Under the pieces are notes generated by a model. The model was given only the letters and a program-made list of their open reading frames with translations, did not search any database and was not told the origin of the DNA. A DNA stretch of 52,303 nucleotides, taken from NCBI GenBank assembly GCA_022425195.1, contig JAKMFX010000015.1, forward strand, positions 1-52,303, in the 5' to 3' direction. Below, one piece after another: positions 17,394 through 26,538 of the stretch (within the stretch, counting starts at the first letter, position 1; each line of letters begins with the position of its first letter). The DNA comes from Flavobacteriales bacterium (lineage in GTDB: Bacteria; Bacteroidota; Bacteroidia; Flavobacteriales; UBA7430). The position numbers and the translations under genes were made by a program.

Positions 17394-17783
17394 ATGACAA
17401 CAACTTACGCACTCAGACAAAGTACACATCAGTTTTCACCTTTCGGAGTTGATTTTTTAAAAAAAGATGACCACCTAGGCGTTCGAAATACGCGATTGCT
17501 AGAAGAGCTTATTGATGGGAAATTACAAAGAGAATATTATTTTCAAACACGGCAATTCGGACAAGTTTATTTGACCGTAGTAAGTAAGTTGGTTATTTCC
17601 GATCAGACCTGGAATGCGTTCATGGGTACTTTTATTAAAGATACCGATGTGCATGAGTTTGTCGATGCCATGCTCAACAACCAGCTTGAATCAGATTTGT
17701 TGGGGGTGGTTGGTAATAACCTCCCTAAATATCCGGATGTTTTGGGCGTTATTTTGATGGGTGAATCTATTTACAAGGGATAA
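17394..17783 (+). CDS. Conserved-looking hypothetical protein, 129 residues
   Basis: I do not recognise this family. I chose the ATG at 17394, because the upstream TTG at 17361 would only add MICSVELKQQI, which has low quality. The product begins MTTTYALRQSTHQF, has no signal peptide or membrane helix, and is mixed alpha/beta in composition, with a run of Val/Leu-rich segments (QVYLTVVSKLVISD, DLLGVVGNN, VLGVILMG). It follows the WYL regulator by 85 bases on the same strand and ends 10 bases from the convergent DPP4-like gene. Possibly cytoplasmic. No function is proposed. Confidence 0.7.
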   Translation: MTTTYALRQSTHQFSPFGVDFLKKDDHLGVRNTRLLEELIDGKLQREYYFQTRQFGQVYLTVVSKLVISDQTWNAFMGTFIKDTDVHEFVDAMLNNQLESDLLGVVGNNLPKYPDVLGVILMGESIYKG

Positions 17784-17793
17784 TTAGATTTTC

Positions 17794-19914
17794 TCACTTG
17801 TTGTGTTCTATGACGTAGTCAATGACCTTTTTCATCAGGTGAACTCGATCTTTTCCTCGTACATTATGGGGGTGGTTTGGGTAGGGGAAATAATCCAATT
17901 GAATGCCTTCTTCAATACATTTTTGGACGAAGCTCATGGAGTGTTGCACAACCACGATGTCATCTTGAGCACCGTGAATCATAAGCAGGTCATCTTTTAG
18001 GTTTATGGCTTTGTGGAGTAAGCTCGTGTTTTGATATCCCTCCGGATTCGTTTCAGGAGTGTCCATGTAGCGTTCAGTGTACATGACTTCGTAGAATTTC
18101 CAGTCGATAACGGGGCCCCCAGCAACTCCACAGGTAAACACATTCGGATAAGAACACATCAAGTTGGTGGTCATATAGCCCCCATAACTCCAACCATGAA
18201 CAGCGATCCGATTGGAGTCTATAAAATCAAGCGATTTTAGATGTTCAACTCCTTTCAATTGATCTTGCATTTCAATTTCTCCGAGATTTCTAAAAATCTC
18301 TTGCTCAAAGTCGCGACCTCTGTTTTCAGACCCTCTACCATCCACTGTAAAGACGATATAGTCGTGCTCATTAGCGAGATAATGCATCCATAAAGGAGCT
18401 GCTGCAAGATGGGTATTGTAGATTAACTGCACACCTGGACCATTGTAGACATAAACCAAGGCAGGATATTTTTTCGAAGCATCAAAATCAGCCGGTTTGA
18501 TCATTCTGCAATTCAAGGGCTTCCCACTCATGGACTTTATGGTGTATAATTCTGTTTGGGCAATTTCTGTGTTTTCAAATGGGTCTTTAGACTGCAGTAG
18601 GGTGCGTATAGATTTTCCTGTATGATCTATTAATTCAGTTGTTCTTGGGTTTTTAAGACTGCTGTACATGTCAATTATAAATTGACCATCAGAATTGGCT
18701 TGAGCCCGATGCATTCCTTCTGCTTTCGTGATTCTTTTTGACCGTGAAGTATTTATTGGGCTTTTAAACAGTTGTGTTTCTAAAGCGTTGTTAAAGGTTC
18801 CGGTAAGAAGAATAGACTTGTCCGTAAAACCGATAAAATCTTTCACCACCCATTTACCTTTGGTCACTTGATTTAATAATTCACCTTCAATATTATATCG
18901 ATAAAAATGGTCATGACCATCACGCTCAGATCTCCAAAGAAACTCATGGTCATTTCCCTTCACAAAAATCATTGGATGTAGGGGTTGAACGTAATTTTTG
19001 TGTTTTTCTTCGAATAAGGTTTTTATAAAATCACCAGTTTTCGAATCGTATTTATTGAGCTTCATGTGATTCTGATCTCTGTTAAGGACAGCGATGTAGA
19101 TATATTCATCTTTGGGGCCCCAAGCAATGTTGGTAAGGTATTGTTCTTTAGGTTCTCCTGTTTTCACATAAGTGATTTTTTCTGTTTCTAAATGGTAGAT
19201 CCCTAAAGTCACATGATGACTTTTCATGCCCGCCATGGGGTATTTAATGTTGTTGGTCTTCGCAATTCTTCCGTTTGTACTCACCAGGGGATAGTCCGTA
19301 ACCATTGATTCGTCTTTTCTGTAGAATGCCAGGAAACTCCCTGTATTAGACCAAAAAGTACCTTTTGATATACCGAATTCATATCGGTGAACGGCTTGGC
19401 CATTTATGATATTTGGGTTTTCGTCTGATGTGACAGTATGCCTTTTCCCTTTTGAATCTTTAATGAGAAGGTTATTATCTATCGTATATGCTAAGGCAAT
19501 AGCCTGGTCAGAAAATTCAGTGTGTTGAGCCTTTTGATCAAGGCTTAAGCATTTTTCCAAAAGACTTTTAGAGTTGTTGTAGATGTAGATGTTCGTGTCT
19601 ACCTGAAAACGGAAACGTTCTTTGTCAATCCATTGAATTCTTGGAAAATTATTTAAGCTGTCTTCAATCAAGTGATTGTTTAGTTCAGATAATGTCAGCA
19701 CTTTTTGTGTTCCCTCAGGATTTTCTATTAGAAGTTTATTCCCCTCGAGATAAGAAAAATGAGTGCTATTTTTCACCCATTGAAGACCGCTGATGCGCTC
19801 AGGGCTATATTTACTCCATCTAGCCAAGATGGCATCCTCCAAGTTTAAAGTGTCTTTTTGGGCAAATACAGCCGAATGGAGGCATATGATTAAATAGATG
19901 AGAATTCTTTTCAT
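17794..19914 (-). CDS. S9 family prolyl oligopeptidase, dipeptidyl peptidase IV-like (exported)
   Basis: A 706-residue serine peptidase with a signal peptide (about 1-18, ending VFAQ). The N-terminal two thirds form the eight-bladed propeller of DPP IV, with the substrate-binding acidic pair region YRKDES. The C-terminal alpha/beta hydrolase has GWSYGGYMT with the nucleophile Ser near 573, the Asp in HGAQDDIV near 650, and the His in PNHPHNV near 678. It should cleave X-Pro dipeptides in the periplasm, complementing the M1 peptidase nearby. A -7-like TAGCTTTG lies upstream on the minus strand (19946-19939). Confidence 0.93.
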   Translation of the reverse strand: MKRILIYLIICLHSAVFAQKDTLNLEDAILARWSKYSPERISGLQWVKNSTHFSYLEGNKLLIENPEGTQKVLTLSELNNHLIEDSLNNFPRIQWIDKERFRFQVDTNIYIYNNSKSLLEKCLSLDQKAQHTEFSDQAIALAYTIDNNLLIKDSKGKRHTVTSDENPNIINGQAVHRYEFGISKGTFWSNTGSFLAFYRKDESMVTDYPLVSTNGRIAKTNNIKYPMAGMKSHHVTLGIYHLETEKITYVKTGEPKEQYLTNIAWGPKDEYIYIAVLNRDQNHMKLNKYDSKTGDFIKTLFEEKHKNYVQPLHPMIFVKGNDHEFLWRSERDGHDHFYRYNIEGELLNQVTKGKWVVKDFIGFTDKSILLTGTFNNALETQLFKSPINTSRSKRITKAEGMHRAQANSDGQFIIDMYSSLKNPRTTELIDHTGKSIRTLLQSKDPFENTEIAQTELYTIKSMSGKPLNCRMIKPADFDASKKYPALVYVYNGPGVQLIYNTHLAAAPLWMHYLANEHDYIVFTVDGRGSENRGRDFEQEIFRNLGEIEMQDQLKGVEHLKSLDFIDSNRIAVHGWSYGGYMTTNLMCSYPNVFTCGVAGGPVIDWKFYEVMYTERYMDTPETNPEGYQNTSLLHKAINLKDDLLMIHGAQDDIVVVQHSMSFVQKCIEEGIQLDYFPYPNHPHNVRGKDRVHLMKKVIDYVIEHNK

Positions 19915-19938
19915 TTTTTAACTATTAAAATTGTCTAA

Positions 19939-19946
19939 CAAAGCTA
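19939..19946 (-). promoter_or_regulatory. Candidate -7 element of the DPP4-like gene
   Basis: TAGCTTTG on the minus strand matches TAnnTTTG and lies 25 bases before the start codon. No clean TTTG is found 19 bases further upstream, so the call is tentative. Confidence 0.4.
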
Positions 19947-20014
19947 ATAAGCTTTTTGTAAAATACTAAGATCATCCAGATATCGTTATGAAATAGATTA
20001 GTATTTTAGCACCT

Positions 20015-21046
20015 ATGAAATGGATTCGAATTTTCTTTTTCCTGTTTACCTATAACGTCTCTTTGGTTGCGCAAACAGGAGGAAATAATACGTTCGAGTT
20101 TTTGAATTTAACATCTTCCGCGAGAGTCCTGGCCTTAGGGGATGTGTTGGTCAATGCGTTGGACGATGACGTGAATTTAGCCCAGCAACTCCCTTCCTTG
20201 AATCATGCCGGGATGAATCATCAATTTTCTGTAAACTTCACCAATTACTATGCGGGTATTCGTTTTGGTTCGCTGGTTTATGGTATGCCTAGTGAAAAGT
20301 TTGAAAATGTAAGTTTTGGTCTTCAGTACTTGAATTATGGAGCGTTTGACAGAACGGATACGTATGGGAATTTAACCGGTACATTTAGTGCAGGTGAGTA
20401 TGCGTTTTATGCATCAGCTCTTATTTATAAAAAATCTAGGTTCCGTTTCGGATCCACTATTAAAGGGGTGTATTCTAATTTAGAATCATATAATTCTTTC
20501 GGCTTACTAGCAGATCTATCTGCGACTTATGAAGTGAGAAAAGAACTTGTATTTGCATCATTACTCATCAAGAATATGGGTTTCCAATTAAAGACCTATG
20601 CACATGAGTCTGAACCCATGCCTTTTGAAATTCTTTTGGGTGTTTCCTCAAAATTAAAACATGCACCTTTTAGGTGGTCGGTAACCTGGTCTCACATAGA
20701 AAAATGGGACCTGTCTTACATCAACCCTGAAGCATCTTCTGTTGATTTGATGACTAACGAGGAAGTGCAGGTAGCGTCCAGTACTCGTGATAAAATACTT
20801 TCCCATCTCCATGTAGGGGGAGCGTTTTTGCTCGGTAAAAATTTCAATCTCAGAGCGGGATATAATTTTAGAAGACGTCAGGAACTTTCATTAGAGTTAT
20901 TCAAACATAATGTGGGCTTGTCTTGGGGTTTTGGGGTGAAAGTTCGTAAATTTCAACTTAATTACGCGCGCGCCTTTTATCATGCCGCTGGACCTATGCA
21001 TACTTTTTCAGTAATTTCTAATACCGCTAATTTCAAAAGAAAATGA
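20015..21046 (+). CDS. porQ: Type IX secretion/attachment protein PorQ
   Basis: A 343-residue outer-membrane beta-barrel protein with a signal peptide (to about QTG at 21). The segment FLNLTSSARVLALGDVLVNALDDDVNLAQQLPSLN is characteristic of PorQ. The body alternates aromatic beta strands and ends in HTFSVISNTANFKRK. PorQ, with PorU, PorV and PorZ, belongs to the attachment complex that processes and anchors type IX cargo; it is established in Porphyromonas gingivalis. The gene overlaps cmk by 4 bases (ATGA), a pairing often found in Bacteroidota. The presence of this gene agrees with the sorting domains of the two proteins at the left of the window. Confidence 0.88.
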   Translation: MKWIRIFFFLFTYNVSLVAQTGGNNTFEFLNLTSSARVLALGDVLVNALDDDVNLAQQLPSLNHAGMNHQFSVNFTNYYAGIRFGSLVYGMPSEKFENVSFGLQYLNYGAFDRTDTYGNLTGTFSAGEYAFYASALIYKKSRFRFGSTIKGVYSNLESYNSFGLLADLSATYEVRKELVFASLLIKNMGFQLKTYAHESEPMPFEILLGVSSKLKHAPFRWSVTWSHIEKWDLSYINPEASSVDLMTNEEVQVASSTRDKILSHLHVGGAFLLGKNFNLRAGYNFRRRQELSLELFKHNVGLSWGFGVKVRKFQLNYARAFYHAAGPMHTFSVISNTANFKRK

Positions 21047-21729
21047 TTCCAATCATCATAGCAATAGATGGCTATTCTTCTACAGGAAAAAGTACGCTGG
21101 CCAAGGCTTTAGCTAAAATCTTAGGATACACCTATGTTGATACTGGCGCGATGTACAGAGCGGTTTCCTTACATGCTCTTAGATCGGGTTATATAAAGGG
21201 GGAAGGTATTGATGTTGCTTCGTTGGTTTCAGATTTGGAATCCATAGAAATCTCTTTTGTTTTGGGTGAAAACTCTACTTCCGTAGTCTGTTTGAACGCT
21301 GAAGAGGTAGAGTCGGAAATTAGAGGTATGGAGGTCTCTAGTTGTGTCAGTAGAATCAGTGCCATCCCACAAGTAAGATCGTTTTTGGTTGCTCAGCAAC
21401 AATTGATGGGCGTGAAAAAAGCCTTGGTGATGGATGGTAGAGATATTGGTTCTGTGGTCTTTCCGGAGGCGGAATTGAAACTGTTTATGACCGCCTCAGA
21501 AGACATCAGAGCTCAACGACGTTACGATGAGTTGCTTGCCAAAGGTGATGAGGTAGATTTTGAATCGGTAAAGTCAAATATTATTGAGCGAGACCATAGA
21601 GATACCCATCGAGAAATGGCTCCTTTGATTCAAACTAAAGATGCATTAGTTCTAGATAATAGTTGTCTAAGCCCTCAAGAACAATTGGATTGGGTGCTTG
21701 AAAAAGTACGTCTCATCACTTCGATTTGA
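21043..21729 (+). CDS. cmk: (d)CMP kinase
   Basis: A 228-residue cytoplasmic nucleoside monophosphate kinase that phosphorylates CMP and dCMP with ATP for RNA, DNA and lipid precursor synthesis. The P-loop GYSSTGKS is at about 10-17, TYVDTGAMYRAV at about 30-40, and the CMP-binding and lid regions DGRDIGSVVFPEAELKLFMTAS and RDHRDTHRE are complete. It starts inside the end of porQ (ATGA overlap), suggesting translational coupling. Its last 14 bases overlap the end of the convergent redoxin gene, with no terminator visible between them. Confidence 0.95.
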   Translation: MIPIIIAIDGYSSTGKSTLAKALAKILGYTYVDTGAMYRAVSLHALRSGYIKGEGIDVASLVSDLESIEISFVLGENSTSVVCLNAEEVESEIRGMEVSSCVSRISAIPQVRSFLVAQQQLMGVKKALVMDGRDIGSVVFPEAELKLFMTASEDIRAQRRYDELLAKGDEVDFESVKSNIIERDHRDTHREMAPLIQTKDALVLDNSCLSPQEQLDWVLEKVRLITSI

Positions 21730-23041
21730 TGTCAATGTGCTTGGCGTATTTACGCAGTCCATTCTCGAATATGTCCTCACGAAGATAAGCACTAGAGCTC
21801 AAAGGTTTTGTGATTTGCTGCCCCTTCATGTTGAAGTATTTACTTTTCATGATCTTGTTTTTTTTACGATTCAGTTGGCTTGTAGACAAGTCTGTTGAAG
21901 CATCATTGTCGATTTGGAATTCATGTACTTTACTTGTTCCAAAAGATTTGCTGAAGGCTAAGCTGTCTGGCCCAGCTTTGATTAGGTAATATCCGTCGGG
22001 ATAATAACCGCCATTTAGAGCGCAGCAAAATCCATCACCATAGAGGTCATTGATGACGAATGCATAGCAAATAGAAGTGTCAAGTTTAACTTGTCTTTGA
22101 ATCCATTCATAAGGTTGGTAATTACGACCGTCGCCTTCAATAATGACATTTCCGTCATCATCCATCAGAAGCCAGGAGATTTCTTCAGGATAGTAGTCCA
22201 TTTGAATTTCAATGGTAAGCTCTTGATGGTTGGTGCGTTTTTTTTCATGACCACGACGATTATTATCTGAGTTGATGTCATTATCTACCCTGACTTCGAA
22301 GTGAATTTCTGCCCCCGCTATTTGGTTGTCTTGATAAAGAATGGGATGTGAAGTTTCATTACTCGTAGTTTTTGGAGTAAGAGTGTGATTCCAGGACATG
22401 CTGCTTATCAAGTTGTGGTCGGAATATACATCGATGAAGATATTACTTGCGGGTTTTAATCCCACATTACCCAGATTTATTTGGGCAGTCATATTGTTTT
22501 GGCATTGTGTTATTTCCATATCAAAAACTGTGATGTCTGTGAAGTCGTAACCGTATTTGCAGATGTTTAATGCTTGCTCCCATTCTAGTGTGCTTAATGG
22601 GTGTCCAAATCCAAAGGATAATAGTGATATAGAACGATTAGGGCAAATCATGAGGTAGTTTGGGTAGGCGTAAATAAAGGGCAGGTAGGACTCAGGAATC
22701 GTGTTTAAATTGATGATTGGGTTTTCAATACTCCAAATTAAACCGGTTTCTTTTACTATTTCATCGGTATTAGGGTTTACTTCTATAGACAGGGTTTGCA
22801 TTTCATTTCGACCCTCAGGTCCGTGAATCTGCCAGAATTCATTCATATATATAGAACTTTCTTGGCATGGAATACAATTGGTGATGAAAAAATCCAATAG
22901 TACCGTTTTACCCTCATCTAAATAATCATACAAATCATGGGAAACGCCATCCATATCTGTGAGGGTTAAATTGGGGGCTATCTGAGTAAATACAGATAGG
23001 TGTGTCGACACCAATAGAATGAACAGTTTTGCTTTCGTCAA
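21716..23041 (-). CDS. Exported redoxin-domain protein with GDG module and a sorting-like tail
   Basis: A 441-residue protein with a signal peptide (about 1-19). A thioredoxin-like AhpC/TSA domain occupies about 22-165, with the redox pair CIPC at 56-59 (TVLLDFFITNCIPCQES). A beta-sandwich segment (about 175-260, CARDB-like) follows. A module then begins YPEEISWLLMDDDGNVI and includes YAFVINDLYGDGFCCALNGGYY, a type common in flavobacterial secreted proteins. The last 40 residues (YFNMKGQQI ... SSSAYLREDIFENGLRKYAKHI) resemble a degenerate type IX tail. A role in extracytoplasmic thiol chemistry is possible but not shown. It converges on cmk and overlaps it by 14 bases. Confidence 0.75.
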   Translation of the reverse strand: MTKAKLFILLVSTHLSVFTQIAPNLTLTDMDGVSHDLYDYLDEGKTVLLDFFITNCIPCQESSIYMNEFWQIHGPEGRNEMQTLSIEVNPNTDEIVKETGLIWSIENPIINLNTIPESYLPFIYAYPNYLMICPNRSISLLSFGFGHPLSTLEWEQALNICKYGYDFTDITVFDMEITQCQNNMTAQINLGNVGLKPASNIFIDVYSDHNLISSMSWNHTLTPKTTSNETSHPILYQDNQIAGAEIHFEVRVDNDINSDNNRRGHEKKRTNHQELTIEIQMDYYPEEISWLLMDDDGNVIIEGDGRNYQPYEWIQRQVKLDTSICYAFVINDLYGDGFCCALNGGYYPDGYYLIKAGPDSLAFSKSFGTSKVHEFQIDNDASTDLSTSQLNRKKNKIMKSKYFNMKGQQITKPLSSSAYLREDIFENGLRKYAKHIDIKSK

Positions 23042-23230
23042 GTCAGGCTTTTTTCATGTAAAAATCAAAAACCATACCTTCTTAAATTTACAGACTTATG
23101 AAAACTAATGATTCCACCCATCATCAGTATACAGGTCTTTTAATATTGTCTTTTTTGTGGCTTGTATAAATTATAGTCTTGTGATATCCTGTAATATATT
23201 TAGTATCTTTTCCAGATTGATTTATAAGGT

Positions 23231-24490
23231 ATGAAAGTTTCTATAGTTACGATAGGTGATGAGATTCTCATTGGGCAAATAGTCGATACAAATTCGGCTT
23301 GGATTGCTCAAAGGCTCAATGAGATAGGTTTACAAGTGCAAAAAATATATTCGATTTCTGATGCTGAAGAAGAGATTGTCAGAACCTTGAAACGCGCAGG
23401 AGAGTTGACCGATATTGTACTTATTACAGGTGGTCTCGGTCCAACAAATGATGACATTACGAAAGTAACCTTGGCAAAAATCTTTAACGACACTTTGGTT
23501 AGGGATGAAAAAGTCCTTCAGCATGTAAAAGACTTATTCCTAAAGAAGGGTCGAAAAACAATTAACCATCTCAATGAACAGCAAGCAGATTTGCCCTCGA
23601 AATGTAAAGTTTTGCTGAACCCCATTGGTACTGCCATGGGGATGTGGTTTGAAGAAAATAACAAGCATTTTATTTCCATGCCAGGAGTCCCTAGAGAAAT
23701 GAAAGGGATGATGACGGATTGCGTTTTACCCACCTTACAGTCTAAGTTTAGTAAAGGCGTCTTTCTGCATAGGACCATTTTAACTCAGGGAGTTCCAGAA
23801 TCTATTTTAGCAGAGAAACTTTTTGATTGGGAAAACGCTCTTCCCAAACCGATTAAATTGGCGTACCTCCCCTCCGAGAATAGAGTGCGGTTGCGTTTAA
23901 GTGTCAAAGGTGAAGATGAGTTTCTTCTCAATGAGATGTTGCGTCGAGAAGTCGAGAAGTTAAATGCATTTATTCCCGAACATATTTACGGAGAAGAAAA
24001 AGATCGTGTAGAGCAGCGCGTAGGAGATTTGTTGCTCAAAAATAATTCGACCGTGGCAACCGCAGAAAGTTGTACTGGAGGTTATTTGGCACATTTGATA
24101 AGTTCCATTCCTGGATGCTCCAAATATTTTCGCGGGAGTGTGTTAGCTTATGATAATAAAATCAAGCAAGGGCTGCTTAATGTAAAGTTGGATAGTTTAA
24201 CGGAGCACGGAGCAGTCAGCGAACAGGTGGTCAAAGAAATGGCAATCTCAGTAAAACAATTGATGGGTGTAGACTATGCCTTGTCCACCTCTGGTATTGC
24301 TGGCCCGTCTGGTGGGTCAGAAAAGAAGCCTGTAGGGACTGTTTGGACAGCCATTGCAGGTCCGAATGGAGTGAAAGCGGTGAAGCATCAGTTGGGGAGT
24401 GAAAGGCTTTCTAATATTAAGCGAAGTGCCAGTGCAGTGTTGTTGGATTTTTTACACCAATTAGAATCTGATGATAAAAAAATAGAATAG
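23231..24490 (+). CDS. cinA: CinA family protein (nicotinamide-nucleotide amidase type)
   Basis: A 419-residue two-domain protein. The N-terminal MoaB/MogA-like domain (about 1-170) has SIVTIGDEILIGQIVDTN and TGGLGPTNDDITK. The C-terminal CinA domain (about 255-410) has ATAESCTGGYLAHLISSIPG and STSGIAGPSGGSEKKPVGTVW. In characterised members the C-terminal domain deamidates nicotinamide mononucleotide to nicotinate mononucleotide for NAD salvage, and the N-terminal domain can hydrolyse ADP-ribose. Full length and intact motifs. It appears to be a separate transcript; the 189 bases upstream hold a possible TTG ... TATCTTTT promoter of poor spacing. Confidence 0.94.
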   Translation: MKVSIVTIGDEILIGQIVDTNSAWIAQRLNEIGLQVQKIYSISDAEEEIVRTLKRAGELTDIVLITGGLGPTNDDITKVTLAKIFNDTLVRDEKVLQHVKDLFLKKGRKTINHLNEQQADLPSKCKVLLNPIGTAMGMWFEENNKHFISMPGVPREMKGMMTDCVLPTLQSKFSKGVFLHRTILTQGVPESILAEKLFDWENALPKPIKLAYLPSENRVRLRLSVKGEDEFLLNEMLRREVEKLNAFIPEHIYGEEKDRVEQRVGDLLLKNNSTVATAESCTGGYLAHLISSIPGCSKYFRGSVLAYDNKIKQGLLNVKLDSLTEHGAVSEQVVKEMAISVKQLMGVDYALSTSGIAGPSGGSEKKPVGTVWTAIAGPNGVKAVKHQLGSERLSNIKRSASAVLLDFLHQLESDDKKIE

Positions 24491-24494
24491 TTTT

Positions 24495-24522
24495 TTTGAT
24501 TTGAATAAAAAAGTTACTTTTG
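24495..24522 (+). promoter_or_regulatory. Predicted promoter of rpmB
   Basis: TTTG at 24495-24498 and TACTTTTG at 24515-24522 (16-base spacing, slightly short) fit the Bacteroidota -33/-7 pattern. The -7 motif is a perfect TAnnTTTG and lies 42 bases before the rpmB start codon. Confidence 0.6.
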
Positions 24523-24564
24523 CAATCCATTTTCGATTAGACAAAGAACATAATTTATATAGCA

Positions 24565-24804
24565 ATGTCAAGAGTTTGTAGTGTTACAGGTAAAAAAGCG
24601 ATGGTAGGAAACAATGTTTCTCACTCGCAGAGAAAGACAAAGAGAAAATTTGGAGTTAACTTAATCAAGAAGCGTTTCTTTGTTCCTGAAGAAGACCAAT
24701 GGATTACGCTTAGGTTATCTGCTTCAGCTTTAAAAACTGTTAACAGAAAAGGAATTTCTGCAGTTCTTAAAGAAGCTCGTGCCAATGGTATGGAGCTGAA
24801 ATAG
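24565..24804 (+). CDS. rpmB: 50S ribosomal protein L28
   Basis: A 79-residue basic protein with the L28 opening MSRVCSVTGKKAMVGNNVSHS and KTKRKFGVNLIKKRFF, then the C-terminal TLRLSASALKTVNRKGISAVL. It is part of the large ribosomal subunit near the tRNA exit region. In many Bacteroidota rpmB is followed by rpmG and a small DUF4295 gene; here a strong terminator follows at once, so rpmB is a monocistronic unit in this genome. Length is normal. Confidence 0.96.
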   Translation: MSRVCSVTGKKAMVGNNVSHSQRKTKRKFGVNLIKKRFFVPEEDQWITLRLSASALKTVNRKGISAVLKEARANGMELK

Positions 24805-24822
24805 TTCTTAACAGACCCCATA

Positions 24823-24858
24823 AAAAGTTGCCTCAGAAATGAGGCAACTTTTTTTTTG
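24823..24858 (+). terminator. Terminator after rpmB
   Basis: Perfect 12-bp stem AAAAGTTGCCTC/GAGGCAACTTTT with a 6-base loop, then a long T-run. It begins 18 bases after the rpmB stop. Confidence 0.92.
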
Positions 24859-24997
24859 CTCAAATCACACCTAAATTACGGGTGTTGAATTATCTTCCTT
24901 TCGAACGATACAATTTCAAAATCCTTTGAAGTAGTAAAATAATCCCAATTAATTGAGGTATATTGGTAATTATTTATTTTATTATGAATTTGCGATA

Positions 24998-26269
24998 ATG
25001 ATTAATGAAGCTTTTCTGCAGTTCATCTGGAAATTCCAGCTGTTTAATTTCTCAAGCCTAAAATGTTCAGAGGGGCTCCCCTTACTCATTTTACATCGTG
25101 GGGTTCACAATCACAATTCAGGTCCGGATTTTCTTAATGTAAAACTTCGTGTTAATCAGATGCTTTGGAATGGTGATGTGGAGGTTCATGTGAAAAGTTC
25201 GGATTGGATTGCTCATAAGCATTCGGGTAATCATCAATATGATGCGGTGATTTTACATGTGGTCTATGAAGAAGATGTCCAGCTAAATCAAGTTGATGGT
25301 GTCCCGTCATTCTGTTTGGTTTTGAAAGGTTTGATTCCCGAGAAGTATCTGAATGGTTATGATACGCTTTATCATTCCTACAGTGAGATTCCTTGTTCTT
25401 ATGCACTTTCGGATCTGGATTCTTTTTTTTGGAATTCCTACACAGAGCGTTTGCTCGTCGAGCGTATGGAATACAAACAAAGTCAAGTTGAGCCAATTTT
25501 CATTGCATCAAATAAGGATTATCAAGAGTGCTTTTATCGCCTGTTGGCAAGTAGCTTGGGTTTAAAGATTAATAAAGAATCTATGCTGAGATTGGCCGAA
25601 GCAACTCCTTTGCTCATGCTTCAAAGGTAGCGCCCTGATCGATTAAATATTGAGGCACTCTTATATGGTCAGAGCGGCCTGTTGTTTAAGGAGTTTAAGG
25701 ATGATTATCCCAAAAAGCTACGAAGGGTGTATCTATTTTACAAAGGGAAATATAAGTTAGAAGCTTTAAAGCATCAACAGTGGAATTTTTTTAGACTTCG
25801 CCCCAATTCATTTCCTACACTTCGCATTTCTTATTTGGCTGATTTTGTCTTAAAATCAGCATCTATTTTTGATGCACTTTTTCAGTACAAAGACCTGAAA
25901 AGTCTTCTTCCTTTTTTTAATTTGGACTTGTCGTCTTATTGGGAGTTCCATTATTTGTTTGATAAAAAGTCTAAAATAAGAAGTCTCCATTTGGGGGATG
26001 CTACACGAAATTCCATCATCATAAATGCAATATTACCTTTTTGTTTTTTTTATGCAAAACAGCACTCTAATGAGTCAATGATGATGCGCGTACTTGAAAC
26101 GTTTAAGGATTTAAAATGTGAAAAGAACAAAATAGTTCGTAGCTTTATAGAGGTAGGGGTGAAAGGACGTTCGGCAATGACGTCTCAAGGCTTAATTCAT
26201 TTGTATCAGAATTATTGCATTCCCAGAAATTGTTTAAATTGCAGGGTGTTGAATCAAATACTAAAGTGA
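24998..26269 (+). pseudogene. DUF2851 family gene interrupted by one in-frame TAG
   Basis: Reading from the ATG at 24998 gives 210 residues starting MINEAFLQFIWKFQLFN and ending TPLLMLQR at a TAG (25628-25630). The same frame continues without a shift as RPDRLNIEALLYGQSGLL to a TAA at 26267-26269, ending YCIPRNCLNCRVLNQILK, the normal end of DUF2851 proteins. Together about 422 codons plus stop, the usual family length. The first part carries RGVHNHNSGPDFLNVKL and WNGDVEVHVKSSDW, the family core. CAG to TAG is a single change, so this may be a recent nonsense mutation, a polymorphism, a read error, or readthrough. Function of the family is unknown. A PspC gene follows 2 bases later, as in relatives. 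Confidence 0.82.
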
Positions 26270-26271
26270 AT

Positions 26272-26493
26272 ATGTATTCTTGGTTTCGAAATACAGTCGA
26301 AAAACAAGCCTTTGGAGTTTGTTCAGACTTGGCGGACTTTTTAAATATGAGAGCCTCATCTGTTAGGTTGTTTTTTATATATAGTTCTTTTCTGACCTTA
26401 GGGTCTCCCTTACTCGTTTATTTGATTATGATTTTTGTCTTTAGATTGAAAAATCTTGTGAATTCAAAAAGAACTTCAGTATTCGATTTTTAA
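26272..26493 (+). CDS. PspC domain small membrane protein
   Basis: A 73-residue protein starting MYSWFRNTVEKQAFGVCSDLADFLNMRASSVRLFF, the PspC pattern of a short cytoplasmic segment followed by a hydrophobic hairpin (about 35-60). It is likely an inner-membrane protein; PspC domains take part in envelope stress responses in other bacteria. I used the ATG at 26272 rather than the one at 26215, because the longer form only adds residues that overlap the end of the DUF2851 gene and lack family similarity. It begins 2 bases after that gene and is probably co-expressed with it. Confidence 0.78.
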   Translation: MYSWFRNTVEKQAFGVCSDLADFLNMRASSVRLFFIYSSFLTLGSPLLVYLIMIFVFRLKNLVNSKRTSVFDF

Positions 26494-26538
26494 CAATGCC
26501 TTTCCACAATCAAATTCACTGAACGGTTTAAGCTTATA

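Noticed and set aside
23098-23169. 23-codon ORF starting MKTNDSTHHQY with a hydrophobic end, before cinA
   Set aside because: Too short to support; no promoter or conservation evidence in sequence alone.
24953-24997. Upstream TTG extension of the DUF2851 frame
   Set aside because: The family N-terminus starts at the ATG at 24998; the extension has no similarity.
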